A DNA stretch of 64,000 bases from Congeria kusceri (taxonomy: Eukaryota > Mollusca > Bivalvia > Myida > Dreissenidae), in assembly GCA_027627225.1 (NCBI GenBank), contig CM051028.1, positions 27,704,912 to 27,768,911 on the forward strand, in the 5' to 3' direction. This document shows positions 1 to 11,362 of the stretch, in pieces. The notes below the pieces were generated by a model. It was not told where the DNA came from. It did no database searches and saw nothing but the letters and a program-made list of their open reading frames with translations. How positions within the stretch are numbered: position 1 is the first letter of the stretch; each line of letters begins with the position of its first letter. The translations under genes were made by a program, and so were the position numbers.

Positions 1-370
1 GTGTAGTTTACTACTGTTGTCTCAACATCAGCTGCAAGTTGGCCACAAACATTAATGTAAGATATGGTTGAAAATCACCACCATTTTTGAAACATGCTCA
101 AATTAAATTTTAACTATAAATGATATATTGACCTTCTCTCAGCTAATCGAATTTTCCCGCCACAGAAACTAAGTATCCCCAAAAATTCCACCAATATCCA
201 ATTATAAACATCACCCTAGGCGAGCGACTGAAGAGTGATTTCCCGGTAACTTTGGCAGCGTAACGGATGACTTAACTAGGTGTAATATAACACATTCAAG
301 GCAGGCTTCCTAAACAAGACTTGACTATTATGGTTCCTTAAGAGGGGTCACCATCATACTATTAATGAAT
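1..370. other. Flank of Ngaro element, no gene seen
   Basis: AT-rich sequence downstream (in element orientation) of the SGNH ORF. It may contain the 3' terminal repeat of the Ngaro element, but I could not match it by eye to a second copy inside the window. Confidence 0.4.
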
Positions 371-917
371 CTAAAGATGTTTAATTATGGCGCCCTTCAA
401 ATAATACAGGTAAAATGCGAGGCCCACTTCATTTAGATGTACGCCATCTGACCTAAAGAAATTGTCTGTGGCTTGGATGTCGCAAGCTTCGTTGTCCCCT
501 TGGCCGTCTGCCGCAACGAGGGCACGGCCAATTCGGTTCACGCGTTTTCTTTTTGCATCGATGGCTTTAACATCCCCAGCTCCGGGCCACTGACCACTGC
601 CGGCGTGGCAGGATATCAACCCAGATAAAACAGGCCGTGGGAAAGGCCGCCCGCAGATATGAAATTTCTCTTGTCTGTACATTTTTAATTTGGAAAATTG
701 ATTTATTTGTTAAGTCATTGCCGCCTAAGTAAATTATTATTACGGAAGGGGGTGTACCTACCAGAACTTCCCTCTCGATTTCGTGGCAAAGGCCATGCCA
801 ACCGAGGCCCCTTGTTGCGTGCCATGTAATCTGGGCACCCGTCTTCAATGTCGGTTTCCCAGTTTTCATAGCCTGCTACCCTGCCCAGTACGGTATGGAG
901 TCACCTATCACCCACAC
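371..917 (-). pseudogene. SGNH-hydrolase domain of Ngaro element, broken
   Basis: SGNH hydrolases are esterase-fold enzymes with Ser, Gly, Asn and His in four blocks. Block I 'VIGDSIPYWAG' is read from codons at 917-870 (GDS at 905-897). Block III 'IIYLGGNDLTN' lies in the 869-567 frame, followed by 'WVDILPRRQW'. Block V 'SDGVHLNEVG', with the catalytic Asp and His, lies in the 682-371 frame. A TAG stop follows block I three codons before the next frame, and a frameshift near 590-600 separates blocks III and V. It is the last ORF of the element, downstream of the recombinase. Its role in Ngaro transposition is not established. Confidence 0.82.
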
Positions 918-1000
918 CTCTAAGAAATGAGATAAACAAAACTTAGTATGAAAATTATGATGGGCGTTAAATATTCTCAAAAACCGTACACGCTTAACTG

Positions 1001-1781
1001 TTAAAATGTATTCTTGTTATATAATAAGCAGACGACGAAGGAACTGTTGAACAAATTAGTTGCTCTGCCGATTATAAAACTATGTGATCGAAAATGACCA
1101 GATGAGCATTTTATTCGTTTGATACATTTTGCCAAAACCCCTGGGAATTGCTGTCGTTTTACTAGTGAACCATCGCTGTGACAAAATAGGGGACCATCAG
1201 CAAAGGTTTTTCCCAAATATATACTGAATGCCCTTACTGGGCAAATAGACTCCTCTGCAATCCGTGGCAGTTTAGTAACTAATGGTTTCCCTCTCTGATT
1301 TGTTTTACATTTCTTTAAGGTAATGCTTATGTTGTCGTGGCTCACGATGATGACGTCATTGACAGAAAGTGTTGCGTCATCGTTATCACTACCAGAGACC
1401 AACTCACTCACACGAAGCAAACCAAAATAAGCTAACGTAAATAGGGCGTGAACGAGATATGTTTCATACTTGTTATATATAGCACACCTGGGGTAGTACT
1501 CTACATATAGCTATCAAAACATTCATTGAAATTGGTGCTCGGGCATCTTTTTCGCGGGGACCTCGGCGGCTACCTTCTAACATTTTTTGAATAAGAAAAG
1601 ACTGTTGAAAATCTATCCAACCATGTAATTTATGATAGTAATGTATGCCTGCTAAATAGGTAGATACAGTGCTTGGGGCGCGACCCATTTCGAAACAATA
1701 GGCAATGAACAACATCACTTCGTGTAGCTTAGCCGGCCATCCCTGCGTCAACGAATAGTCAGCCCTGAATGCGTTAAACAT
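1001..1781 (-). pseudogene. Tyrosine recombinase of Ngaro element, broken
   Basis: The N-terminal part (1781-1473) is the SAM-like core-binding region, with the typical 'APSTVSTYLAGIHYYHKLHG' stretch. The C-terminal part (1420-1001) is the catalytic domain, with the first catalytic Arg in 'LLRVSELVS' (codon 1414-1412) and 'CPVRAFSIYLG'. The HxxR box normally reads HSFR; here it reads 'HSFIIGRAT', so the second catalytic Arg is Ile. A frameshift between 1473 and 1420 separates the two halves, and no C-terminal catalytic Tyr is visible before the stop. It would integrate the circular cDNA by site-specific recombination if intact. Clearly inactive. Confidence 0.85.
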
Positions 1782-1831
1782 ATTTAAACCCGTTGTGTAA
1801 GCTAATTGGGTATTTCGGGCTATTCCTGCAT

Positions 1832-3566
1832 TTAACAGGTTTCCAGCTCGCCGCTGCAGGCATTCCAGAGAAGGCTTGGGACCTGCTGGGGTTGAAGGTT
1901 GGCTTGCGGTGCCACTTTCCTGAACTTCTCGTGCTGAAAACGAGACAGCGCATCACATATTAAGTTGGATTTCCCATTTACATGGACAGCCCTGACAATT
2001 ATGTTCGCTTTTAAACATCTGAGGGTTAAGAGACGTACCAAATGCATTACCAACACATTTTTAGCGGTTAATTTGTTTATAATCTGTACCACTGCCATAT
2101 TATCACAGTTAAATTTGATTTTCTTATTTGTAAGCTTCTTTTCCCAAATAAAAATTGCTACTAAAATTGGGAACAGTTGTAAGAAAATAATGTCTTTTGT
2201 CAGACCATTTTGGTGCCAACAATCCGGCCATTTGGCATTGGTCCATTCCCCTTGAAAATATATGCCAAACCCACAGCCAGAACCGCCTGCACTATCAGTG
2301 AAGAGCTCGAGGTCATCATTAGTTACCCAAAAACTATCATGAAACACTGAAATCCCGTTATTTGATGTGAAGAAATACAACCACATATGTAGGTCTTTCT
2401 TTATTTCTTTATTTCTTGTGTAACCCTAAGATGATGGTAGGGTTTTGTTAGAACAGAAACAGAGTTAATTAATCATAACGACACTTATTTTTAGGAAATT
2501 CAGAGTTATACAAAATGGTCTACCCATCGGGATAGCTCTTCAACAAAAATTCAGTTATCCTATTAATGACTGCGTATCTTTCAATGTAGTTTTTCCTTCG
2601 CCAACATTGACCTGATTTTATCAACAACCTGTTCAATTTTTATCTTGGGGTATTCTTACAGTCATGCTATTAGAATGAAGCTCTAAACCTAGAAAAACGA
2701 TTATTTCGCACGGCCCTAGTGTTTTTTCCACTGTAATAGGCACCTGAATGGCAGTCATAACGCTTTGAAATTTTTGCATCAGCGTTAAACAGCTGTCTGT
2801 AGTTTTATCGCCCCCAAGAAAATCATCCAGATAGTGCATTAATTCCCCTGAAGATAATTTTCGTTTTATACAAAATTCGAACAGAGGCGAACACATTTCA
2901 AATGTTTTGCAGCTGCTTGCTGTGCCAAATGGTAGGCACTTTTCAACGAAATACTGATCCTTATGTTTAAAACCAAGGAGTTCAAAATAGGGATCAACCT
3001 GAATGCGTTCTTTATGTCAGCTTTAAACACTTTTAACAGCTTCATCAAAGCTTGTGTATTGGACAGATGCTAAGTTATGATCAATACAATCGTTTATGGA
3101 CTTGCCTTCTGGGTAGGATAGATGGTGTCATACGAAATTTTTTATATTCCGGTGTCTTTGGGTCATCAACTTTTTTAGGGACTAAACCAATTGGAGAAAT
3201 AATAATATTTTCCAACGGGGGTGAATCAAATGGACCCGCTAATCTCTTAGCAATCACCTCTAAACTGATCTTTTTTGAGACAATATATGGATACGCTAAA
3301 GCTAATCTTAAATTGTTAGCATTTCGAAAAACTCGCGGCCCTAAGTAATGTATTGGAAAACCATTTAAAAAACCTTCGACTACGGAATTAATTATTTTAA
3401 CATCGTAGCCCTGCGCATGTAACTTTAACTGATCAACATTTATTGGGGTGGGTGCCAAATTATTTCAATCAAAATTTGTGTTGCCCCTGCCATGGGCCAT
3501 AGCGGTTCCATCCTCTGGGATGGGATCTACCTCTGGCACGAAATTATCCTCTTGCGTAACGTCCCC
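1832..3566 (-). pseudogene. Reverse transcriptase-RNase H of Ngaro element, broken
   Basis: RT begins after the gag stop. The finger region includes 'SPIGLVPKK' and a damaged 'FRMTPSILPR' (usual form FRxIHHLSYP). 'VFKADIKNAFRLIPI' is motif A, and 'MHYLDDFLGG' is motif C with the catalytic Asp pair at 2827-2822. Between 2640 and 2387 the connection region continues ('SLIG', 'RAIPMGRPF') with at least four stops, so the apparent end at 2633 is a frameshift and not a domain end. RNase H (2386-1832) is one open stretch of 184 codons with the acidic positions in 'LFTDSAG', 'ELFPIL'-like 'LQLFPILVA', 'CDNMAVV' and 'CDALSR'. The expected Glu before LFPIL is Gln here. Confidence 0.87.
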
Positions 3567-4353
3567 TTATAGGAGACTGGCGTGTAAAACCAGTACTGGT
3601 TGTAGGCTTGTTGGTGTGGCTGTCATTATTTGTGCAATGTAGTTGTTGGTGAGACCCCCCCCCCCCCCACAGCCAGAGCACACGTGACTAAAGCGGCAAT
3701 TTGGCCACCGACAAATACCGTTGTTAAAATCATTACAAGGCAACTTGGACGCAGGTAATGCAGACTTTGTCATAGCAACTGGGTCCCTAACCTGAGTGCA
3801 ACGCCACCTCAAATCAGTATTTATATGCGCCCATGAAGTAGGGGGCACTGCTTGTCTAATACGAAACTGTTCGTCATACGCTCTCCAAGCGAAACCACCT
3901 TTGTTGGATGCACTATCCTTGATGTTAAACATATATTGTAATAACTCCTGCAACTTTGCTGGAAATTGAGCAAAAATAATGACAGCGTCGGTCCACTTTT
4001 CGATGTAACCCACCTTGTCTTTGCATTCTTTGGGTTTAGCTTCCAGTTTGCCATCACTTGATAATGTTATCTGGCTGCCTGATGCAAACTCGGCCAGTTC
4101 AGCGGTGCCTTTCAATGTTTTGAGGGACATGAACAGCAATATCATCGTCACTACGACGCAAAAATAATTGTGGACTAGGATTATCATTTGCACCAGCACC
4201 GCCCTCACCACCCATATTGGCTTTTGGAAATATGTTTGACTCAGCAAGAATTTGTGAAAAATCTATAACATTCCCCGAAATAGTACCTGACTCAGCTCGC
4301 TGAGTCGTGTGCTCCTCCTGTTCCAAATGTTTTCGTTTCCTCGCAGCCTGCAT
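3567..4353 (-). pseudogene. Gag-like ORF of Ngaro element, broken
   Basis: This precedes RT on the minus strand. The N-terminal 84-codon frame (4353-4099) is charged and Gln/Ser-rich. After a frameshift near 4110 the second frame carries 'YDEQFRIRQAVPPTSWAHIN', the conserved DIRS/Ngaro gag segment that precedes the zinc knuckle. It then has a cysteine/histidine cluster, 'CNDFNNGICRWPNCRFSHVC', consistent with a CCCH-type nucleic-acid-binding finger. A run of about 13 C on the plus strand (3656-3668) replaces the usual Gly-His-Pro after the knuckle and probably arose by slippage. The protein would package element RNA. Confidence 0.75.
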
Positions 4354-4962
4354 GCATTCTAATAAACGATGTTTTTCGATGTAATGTATCGAAGAAAAAA
4401 TTTGCGGTGTTGCGGCTGTCTGCTTGTAAGCGAAAAGGAAGTTGCTAGCCTAGACTGGTTTGACTTTTAAGCAGCTTGTGAATAACATTGAACAGCAAAT
4501 ATTTGAACCATTCTAATTCGTCCTTGACTGGTTATCTAGACGAACACGCGGTAGCAATTAAATAAAGAATATAATAACTAAGCAGTCATCTTCGGATACT
4601 CTTTGCTTTTATCCATATTTCGAACGACAGCTACCTGTAATTTCCTAAAAATAAATGTCGTTATGATTATATTATTTATCATAACGAATATTGTTTTACA
4701 ATTAAACATTATTCCAATGTTGTTGTTTTTTTTCTCTTTTTTTCATAAAACATGTTACATTTATAACATTTCATCAGCAGTGTACCGTACCTTTATTATA
4801 CATGAAAACGAGCTAAATACCAGCTACTAAGTACTAAAGATCTTGTAAACGTTTATTTTCTTTGAAATATTCCTATTTAAATTACTGTTGATCAATACAA
4901 ATATCTTCTGTACCAATGCCATCGTTAGGATTATTCTTCAATGCAAATGCCATTCATTACAG
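4354..4962. other. Ngaro 5' flank and AT-rich spacer
   Basis: No gene is supported. The stretch may include the 5' terminal repeat of the Ngaro element. Bases 4639-4668 are an inverted near-identical copy (one mismatch in 30) of 2471-2500 inside the RT connection region. The plus-strand ORF at 4603-4830 is AT-rich and hydrophobic without recognisable features. Confidence 0.5.
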
Positions 4963-6628
4963 ACTACGCATGCTTCATGATCTTATCGTCGGTTGCCCTG
5001 ATAACGCCTTCGTCATGAGCAGCGATATCTTTACGCCCTCAGCTGCTACTAACTTCTACAAGTTCTTGCCCTGCTCTTCAGCTGCACTTGGATCATACAC
5101 TCAGTCATATATAATTATATAATTTTAGATATTACATCGAATGATGATTGTACGGTTAATAGAAACTGTGCTCCTCAGCGCAAACCGCACACACGTTGAC
5201 GAAATATATGCAATGTAGTGACAGATAAAATGGTGTCATATTGTGTTTTAAAGAATTCAACACTTATTGGTAAAAAAAGTTTAATGTATGAAAATTGAAA
5301 AAGAGGTGAAAACAGAAATTAAGTAAAAATCGACGATTCGTATTCAGAAAATAGAGGCAATGGATGGATTTGTTTTGTATTTGAGAGCGTTGATGCATGA
5401 CATTAACCAGCAACATCCGTTTATTTATTCAATGGTAGGAGTACTTTCAAACTTTCGCACTTCATGTTTGCTACCAACGGACGAAGCCTTCTTCGAAGAT
5501 TTCTGCAAAGGATTTATGGGCAATGCTTCGTCTTTGGACGACCAATGCAAGATTGAATTCGGACCAACAATTATAAGATGCGATTCTGGGGTTAGCAACG
5601 TTATTTCATTATACTTAAAGTATTAACTGTATAGGCAAACTCGACACTAACATCTTGACAATCCTATGTGTTGCATAGGCTACTTGTATTAACAATTAAA
5701 GTATTTTGGAGAAAAATGTTAAGATAATGCAAAACTATTTTTTTCAGTGTGATGCAATGGAAGAAAACTTGCAAAGCGGCTATATGGAAAATTGCATCGT
5801 CACTGCATCGTATGCACATCCATTTATTGCACGGTTCCCGGTTCTCAGACGTGTTCTTCTATTTCGGAGGCAATGACGGGCACCAAATGCATTCTCAATG
5901 GAATCCAGGATCCAAATAACGTAATAATAAAGCACGTTTAATACAGTGTACTAAGCATGTCATTTTATCAAATTATAGAAGTAACTGTTTGAATGTAGAT
6001 CGTGCATGTAAGTGCTGTGGAAATCCATAGTCGTTCGACTCGTTAAAGTTTGCGTGTATTAATTAAGCATTGATAACAGTGTGTGTTTTTATCAAGCCGA
6101 TTTGGGGCCTATATAGTAAAACAACTATCTCATGTTTCACAAATTTTCAACAAAAATTCACGATTGCTGACAAGTTGATATTGTGTCTGATAGATTTTTA
6201 TTCCATGAACAGGTTTGTTTAGACGGACTAAGACTGATTTAGATGTTTTATATCAAAGGCCCTATAATATGTTTAAATTCAATTAAAATTGTTTACAACA
6301 TTATGTTATTTAACCCTGATAAAATAACTCCGTAAAAATTGGTTTAAATGTTATTTTCGCAAAGTGTGGTATTACAGCGCTAATGTGCATAATTTAAAGG
6401 GTCCCGGCCCCATTCACAATGGGCAGGAAAAACTCGATAGGTATCCACTGTGTCTCGTTGCAGGTGTGCTATCAAGGTGTTTGTCAAAGCATTCATATGT
6501 GTACCCCGCCATGCAGCTGCAACAATATGGGATGCTGCATATTCAACTACAGGACCAAAACCGTTCGCTGCTCTGGATGCTCGATTGTTACAACCTCTTT
6601 GGGAAATGTCTGTCTTCTGAACGGATAA
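4963..6628 (+). pseudogene. ADAMTS-like metalloprotease, 5'-partial and frameshifted (4 exons seen)
   Basis: ADAMTS enzymes are secreted zinc metalloproteases of the extracellular matrix (family M12B). Exon A (4963 to ~5103, after 'cattacag') encodes the end of the catalytic domain: 'LHDLIVGCPDNAFVMSS' then 'FYKFLPCSS'. Exon B (~5411/5439-5590) has 'TSCLLPTDEAF' and 'LDDQCKIEFGPTIIRC', the ADAMTS disintegrin-like QC...FG signature. Exon C (5748-5920, after a T-rich 'ttcag', donor gtaata) has 'CTSIYCTVPGSQTC' and 'GTKC', the cysteine-rich region. Exon D (6464-6628, after 'gttgcag') has 'VCYQGVCQSIHMCTPPC' and ends in a stop. Donors and acceptors B-C and C-D are all phase 0. Exon C contains an 11-bp tandem duplication that shifts the frame. 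The HExxH zinc-site exon and prodomain are not in the window; the Ngaro element lies immediately upstream. The A-B junction does not phase cleanly. No thrombospondin repeat was seen. Confidence 0.68.
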
Positions 6629-6695
6629 GAATAAGGATAATTTGCAAATCCTATATTTAGGGGAAATATTCCGGTTGATAACAACAAAACCGGGG

Positions 6696-6822
6696 TTAAT
6701 GGTATTTTCTGTTTCAAGGAAGTCTCTTCAAAACATAAATCCACTGTAGAACTGCACAGGCTGATCCGGGACGACACTCTATGCAAGAGCATTAAGCCCG
6801 GTTTTCCCACGACACGCCTTTA
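6696..6822 (+). repeat. CpG-rich palindromic bivalve repeat, copy 1
   Basis: Contains 'tattttctgtttcaagga', 'ggctgatccgggacgacact' and 'gcattaagcccggttttccc', shared with copies near 38.0, 43.1, 48.5 and 49.4 kb. A short non-autonomous element; see copy 3 for the inverted ends. Confidence 0.75.
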
Positions 6823-6828
6823 ATGTAG

Positions 6829-7755
6829 TGTATGTTCTTTCTAAATCTTCAGCGTATGCTGTTTTGTGCGTTCGACTATTGGTACTATGTGTGGATCTGA
6901 GATAAGCTTCACTTTCACAAAACATTTATAAAACTTTACTTGGGCGAAACAATTTTATCCAGTGAATATCATTTGTTTTCTTTATGCACAGGTATATTAT
7001 ATATCGTACATGTAAGCACACAATACAAACACTATGAATACACCTTAAAAAAAATATTCACTTGTTTTGTTAAATTCTCTTTTCAACTATGGTGTTTAAA
7101 CAGTTAACCCAATCTTTAATATGTCATCCAGTGGCAATAATTCAAATATTACTCACAAGTTATTTTGAAATATGTTCTACACATTTTAATTGTGCTTAAT
7201 TCAGAACGAGCTCATCTAAAAGTCACTATTCCCGACACGATTTACGGTCAAACTCATACAATTTGATAATATGTGTATGTACAACACCCTATAGGTACAA
7301 GAACTGTATCTAGGTTCTCGTCGATTTCATTTTTTATTCCTAACTGTGCACGTAAGCAATTTCTTCAAAATCACGTACATAATATTTGACTCGGTCTGGG
7401 CAAAAATCATCCTGCAGACTTAGAAATGTATCAATGCTGTAAATATCTAAGCGGTTCCAAACAGCAATACGCATGTTTTCCAATATACTTATGTTTTTAA
7501 TCCTTTAGTATAAAACTGAAAATACTGAAATACACTGGTTTTAGTATAACCCAAGTCAGGTACACTACACAACATCTTGTCATGTGGAATACCCGTAGTA
7601 AGGGTCTCTGCATTAATATGGAATTATATCCATGCAATTGGAAGTTATTGACCTTTAATTATGAGTTGACCTTTGACATACAAGCATGAGTCATTTACGC
7701 AACACATCATGTGGTCACAGTGAATAATAATCTGCAGTAACATAAAACAAATATC
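6829..7755. other. AT-rich intergenic sequence, nothing recognised
   Basis: No exon, inverted repeat or tandem array stands out by eye. Confidence 0.5.
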
Positions 7756-8330
7756 TTCTGTAGGTCGCTCCGTCGGTCGGTCAGTCGGCCGGTAGACCAC
7801 TTTCGTTTCCGCTTTCTTAGTAAAACAGTTTTCATCCGATCCTCACCAAGCTTGCTGAAAATGTATGTGGCCACAACATATCGTACAAGTTTGGTAATCA
7901 GCCAAATCTCCCCAGGAATTGTTGAGTTGTGGTCCGTGAATGTTCTAAAATTTTTAGACGTTTCCGCTCACTAAGTTCAACAGTTTTCATCCAATCTTCA
8001 CCAAACTTCAGGAAATCTCTGCCAAGTTTGATAATGAGCCAAATCGCCCCAGGGCGGACAGAGTTGTGGCCCTTGATTTATCTAAAATTGGCCTTTTTAG
8101 AAGTAAACACTTTCTATGTTCAAAAGGTTTCATTCAATTCTCACCAAACTTGATACGTGAAAAATTGCATTCAACCTAGAGGGGGCATAACTGTTTTAAA
8201 AACAGGTCGTGTTATCTTTAGTAATGCGAAAATACGTCTTAACATTTAAAAGTTATAGAGCGGAAACGAAATGTGCACACGGGCGGACCAACATGGGTAT
8301 ATCCGATATAGCCCCCACTTTAAAAAAGTG
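7756..8330 (+). repeat. Dispersed molluscan repeat with ~120-170 bp internal periodicity
   Basis: Starts after a CGGT-rich stretch ('ccgtcggtcggtcagtcgg'). Contains diverged copies of a unit with 'aacagttttcatccgatc', 'tcaccaaacttg', 'aatcagccaaatctcccca' and 'gagttgtggtcc' (around 7826, 7978 and 8119). It ends with 'cgggcggaccaacatgggta'. This layout matches a very common bivalve dispersed repeat. The ORFs 7929-8153 and 8209-8412 across it are incidental. Confidence 0.65.
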
Positions 8331-8412
8331 TTGCATGTCAAATCAATGGCTGTATTATTTCATTATAATACGAAATGTCATCGATATATATTTGATTCAA
8401 GCGATTTCATGA

Positions 8413-9110
8413 AATACGTTTAATGTTTTGTTTTAGGTGTGGTAACGTTTTCTCATTTTGGCTGATAAGCAATGTGCCTCTTACAGAGTAATTTTCCTGA
8501 TAGTATTGTTTCGATTACGACGATTATAATAGCTATGCTATGTGTTGTCTTGCCAAATTTTTACCCGTCTTATTTTTCCTTGTTATTAAATTTCAATGCA
8601 TGAAACACATTAAATTCGAATACATATTTACGACGATATATTGGGGTGGTTTAAATAAGAAAATTAATACATCAATAGTATTGATAAGGATTGCAAACAA
8701 TTGAACTTTCAAAAAATATTTCATTATGGAAATAAGTATGAGTAAGTTTACACGAATAACGTAATTAGTAATGACATTTGGGGAAACCTCTCTACGCAAG
8801 AAGAACTGGACATATTTGTTTCTCTTGTTGTGTATTCTGGTATTGAGGGGACACAGATGGCTCTAAATCAGTGATTCCAAATTCCACTAGCACAACTTTA
8901 AAAAAAGCAACAAAGCAGCTACTACTATGTACTTAATTTAAGTCACGGAACACCATTACAAAAGCAAATAATAGAGTGGCCGAAACATCAGAAACATTTT
9001 TAATTTGAACAACAAAATCCCAAATCATCCTGACATACATTATAACATGACATTAAATAGCAAATATAACACACACATATTCCAAATATTCTAACAATAA
9101 CAAAATTGAA
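8413..9110. other. AT-rich intergenic sequence, nothing recognised
   Basis: No supported coding or repeat feature. Confidence 0.5.
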
Positions 9111-9119
9111 TGAAACACC

Positions 9120-9375
9120 ATTTATATAACATAGGTGCCTATAATCAATCAATATCCATCAAAACACGACAACCTAAAAAATAATCTATATAACATAGGT
9201 GTCTATAATCAATCACCATCCATCAAAACACGACAACCTCAAAACTAAACTGTATATAACATATGTGTCTATAATCATTTACCATCCATGAAAACACGAC
9301 AACCTAAAAAAAAAATCTATATAACATAGGTGTCTACAATCAATCACCATCCATGAAAACACAACAACGTCAAAA
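9120..9375. repeat. Tandem repeat, ~62-67 bp unit, 4 copies
   Basis: Four copies of a unit containing 'ataacataggtgtctataat', 'ccatcaaaacacgacaacct' and a variable A-run, starting near 9122, 9184, 9250 and 9318. The copies are diverged by several substitutions and by A-run length. Confidence 0.85.
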
Positions 9376-9531
9376 AAAGATCATCTGGAAACAAAGCCAT
9401 TTATACAAGACATATTAAAGGCCGTTTTACGATTATGATTGTCAATGAACGGGGTCACGTATGAATATGTAAACATATACACGAGATTTGTGTGACTTGG
9501 TCTGATTGTCCGGCTGTCGTATTAGTTCAGT

Positions 9532-10720
9532 CCCTGGAGGGATTTATGTGCATTTTTTGTCCACCCAGTTTCTTTGCATATTCGTATAGGGGAGTGCACA
9601 CAGTTTAATTTTAGCGAGGGTGGACAGTTGGCATACTGCAGGTTACCATGGAAACCAAGATGGCTTCCAAAAGAAGTGCTAGTTTTTGAAGAAACACCTC
9701 GTCTTCTTGTTACTGTTATAATTATTTAACGCCAATATTTTGATTTTCAAATGTTAATGAAAACAAATATACACTTAAAGGGTTTTCAAACGAGGTTATG
9801 CTCAAGGTCACCAAAGGTCAATGTCAAGGTCATTTCAAGGTCCAATTCTGAAAATTGCTTTAAAAATTGGTTATTTACCTTAAATTGTTTATTATTTTAT
9901 GAAGACGTATGAATGAAAGTGCGCCAAATGCATATTTCTGCACTGGGGCATCAATTTCTATTATAAAAATGTCATTTGGTGTTTTGTAAGATTTATGGTA
10001 GAAATTCTACAGCACTTGAATTGACTAGACCATTGTATGAAAAAAGAGCGATTTAGTCAAGAAGTCTCTAATAGAACAATTACACCTTGCATTATGATTA
10101 TTGTCAAGGAATACTCTGATCAGTATTATCTAATATATTTATTGAATTAATATTTTCTTATAAATGAAGACCAAAATATCATCAATGTAAAGGTAATCAA
10201 AGGTCAAGGTCATTTCAATGTCAATTTCTGAAAATAGATTTATAATTAATTATTTACCTCAAATGCTTTATAATTTTGCGACAACATATGGATAAAAATG
10301 CACCAAATGTATATTTCTACAAGGGAAGATCATTCTACATCATAAAAATGTCATTGGGGTTCTGTAAAATGCAAGGTAGAAATTCTGCAGTACTAGGATT
10401 GACCAGACTATTGTTTGAAAAATAAGCGATAAGGTCAATGAGTCTCCAATATAACAATTACACCTTGCATTATTATCATTGTCAAGGAATAAACTGATCA
10501 GTATTATCTTATATTCATCGGATACAGAGTTTTCTTATAAATACAGACCAAACGATCATCAAATGTAAAGGTCATTCCAAGGTCGAATTCTTATAAGTGC
10601 TTGAAAACAGCTCATTTACATGAGATTGTGTCATATGTGTTATGAAGAAATGAATGCACCCAAAAGTGCACCCAAAGACATATTTCTATGATATCTTTTC
10701 ACTTGGTCTCACTCATGTAT
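9532..10720 (+). repeat. Left inverted arm with ~370-bp subrepeats
   Basis: Two full subrepeats and one partial one begin near 9798, 10190 and 10555. Each starts with 'aaggtca' clusters followed by 'attctgaaaat', 'gcgccaaatgcatatttct' (or close variants), 'gtagaaattct' and 'gtcaaggaatac'. The arm is the reverse complement of 14190-15265. Confidence 0.8.
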
Positions 10721-11362
10721 TTAGTTTAAACCTATTTATTTTTGGTTAAAAAATTGTAAGGATTTGGAGTTCATTTGTTAACTAAATTGCTTTTTACATT
10801 TAGCTTCATAGTTAATTTTCATTCATTTACCCGGTAGTATGCAAATGTGTGTACAACAATGATTGAAGTAATGGCATAGTCACATTGATATTATTTGACT
10901 ATGACAATGACAATGGGTTTATTTGTACTGAAAGGCCTCCGGCCCATAATACATGCATTAAAGAATCAAACAATTATATGTATAATGTATTGAGCAATAT
11001 GCAAAGTGGATAACAGTGTTTATTGAAAAAGAGAGCCATCTCTTATATTAACCTGAGATATGCTATTGTTTGACAAATGTGCTGGGTTGTAACATTTGGC
11101 ACTACTTTTATGACATAATACATTGTACTGTATTCAGTGAACTTTTATGAAATAAAAAAGACAATGTGCATGGAAATAATGTCTAATAAGTACAGTGTCT
11201 ATATCAGTTTTACTGGCTCATATACAAACTACTTTGTAATATTGTTATGACATTTAGTTTTGTATATAAATAATTATATTCTAACAGTGTTTAAGTAATT
11301 TCTAAAATGGTACATTTTGATGATTAATACGGATCCCAAAATAAACCTGACCTTACAAATCT

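Larger units (their letters stand above)
371..4353 (-). mobile_element. Degenerate Ngaro-type (DIRS order) tyrosine-recombinase retrotransposon
   Basis: Read on the minus strand the element carries, in order, a gag-like protein, reverse transcriptase, RNase H, a tyrosine recombinase and an SGNH hydrolase. A tyrosine recombinase instead of a DDE integrase places it in the DIRS order. An SGNH hydrolase ORF, rather than the adenine methyltransferase of DIRS1-like elements, is the known hallmark of animal Ngaro elements. Every domain is recognisable, but reading frames are interrupted by stops and frameshifts (near 600, 890, 1430-1470, 1790, 2570-2640, 3040-3090, 3660 and 4110), so it cannot move by itself. 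Boundaries are the outermost recognisable coding bases. Split direct repeats expected of Ngaro were not found by eye. Confidence 0.88.

Noticed and set aside
1965..2255. 96-codon plus-strand ORF
   Set aside because: Antisense shadow of the Ngaro RNase H frame.
3052..3348. 98-codon plus-strand ORF
   Set aside because: Antisense shadow of the Ngaro reverse transcriptase.
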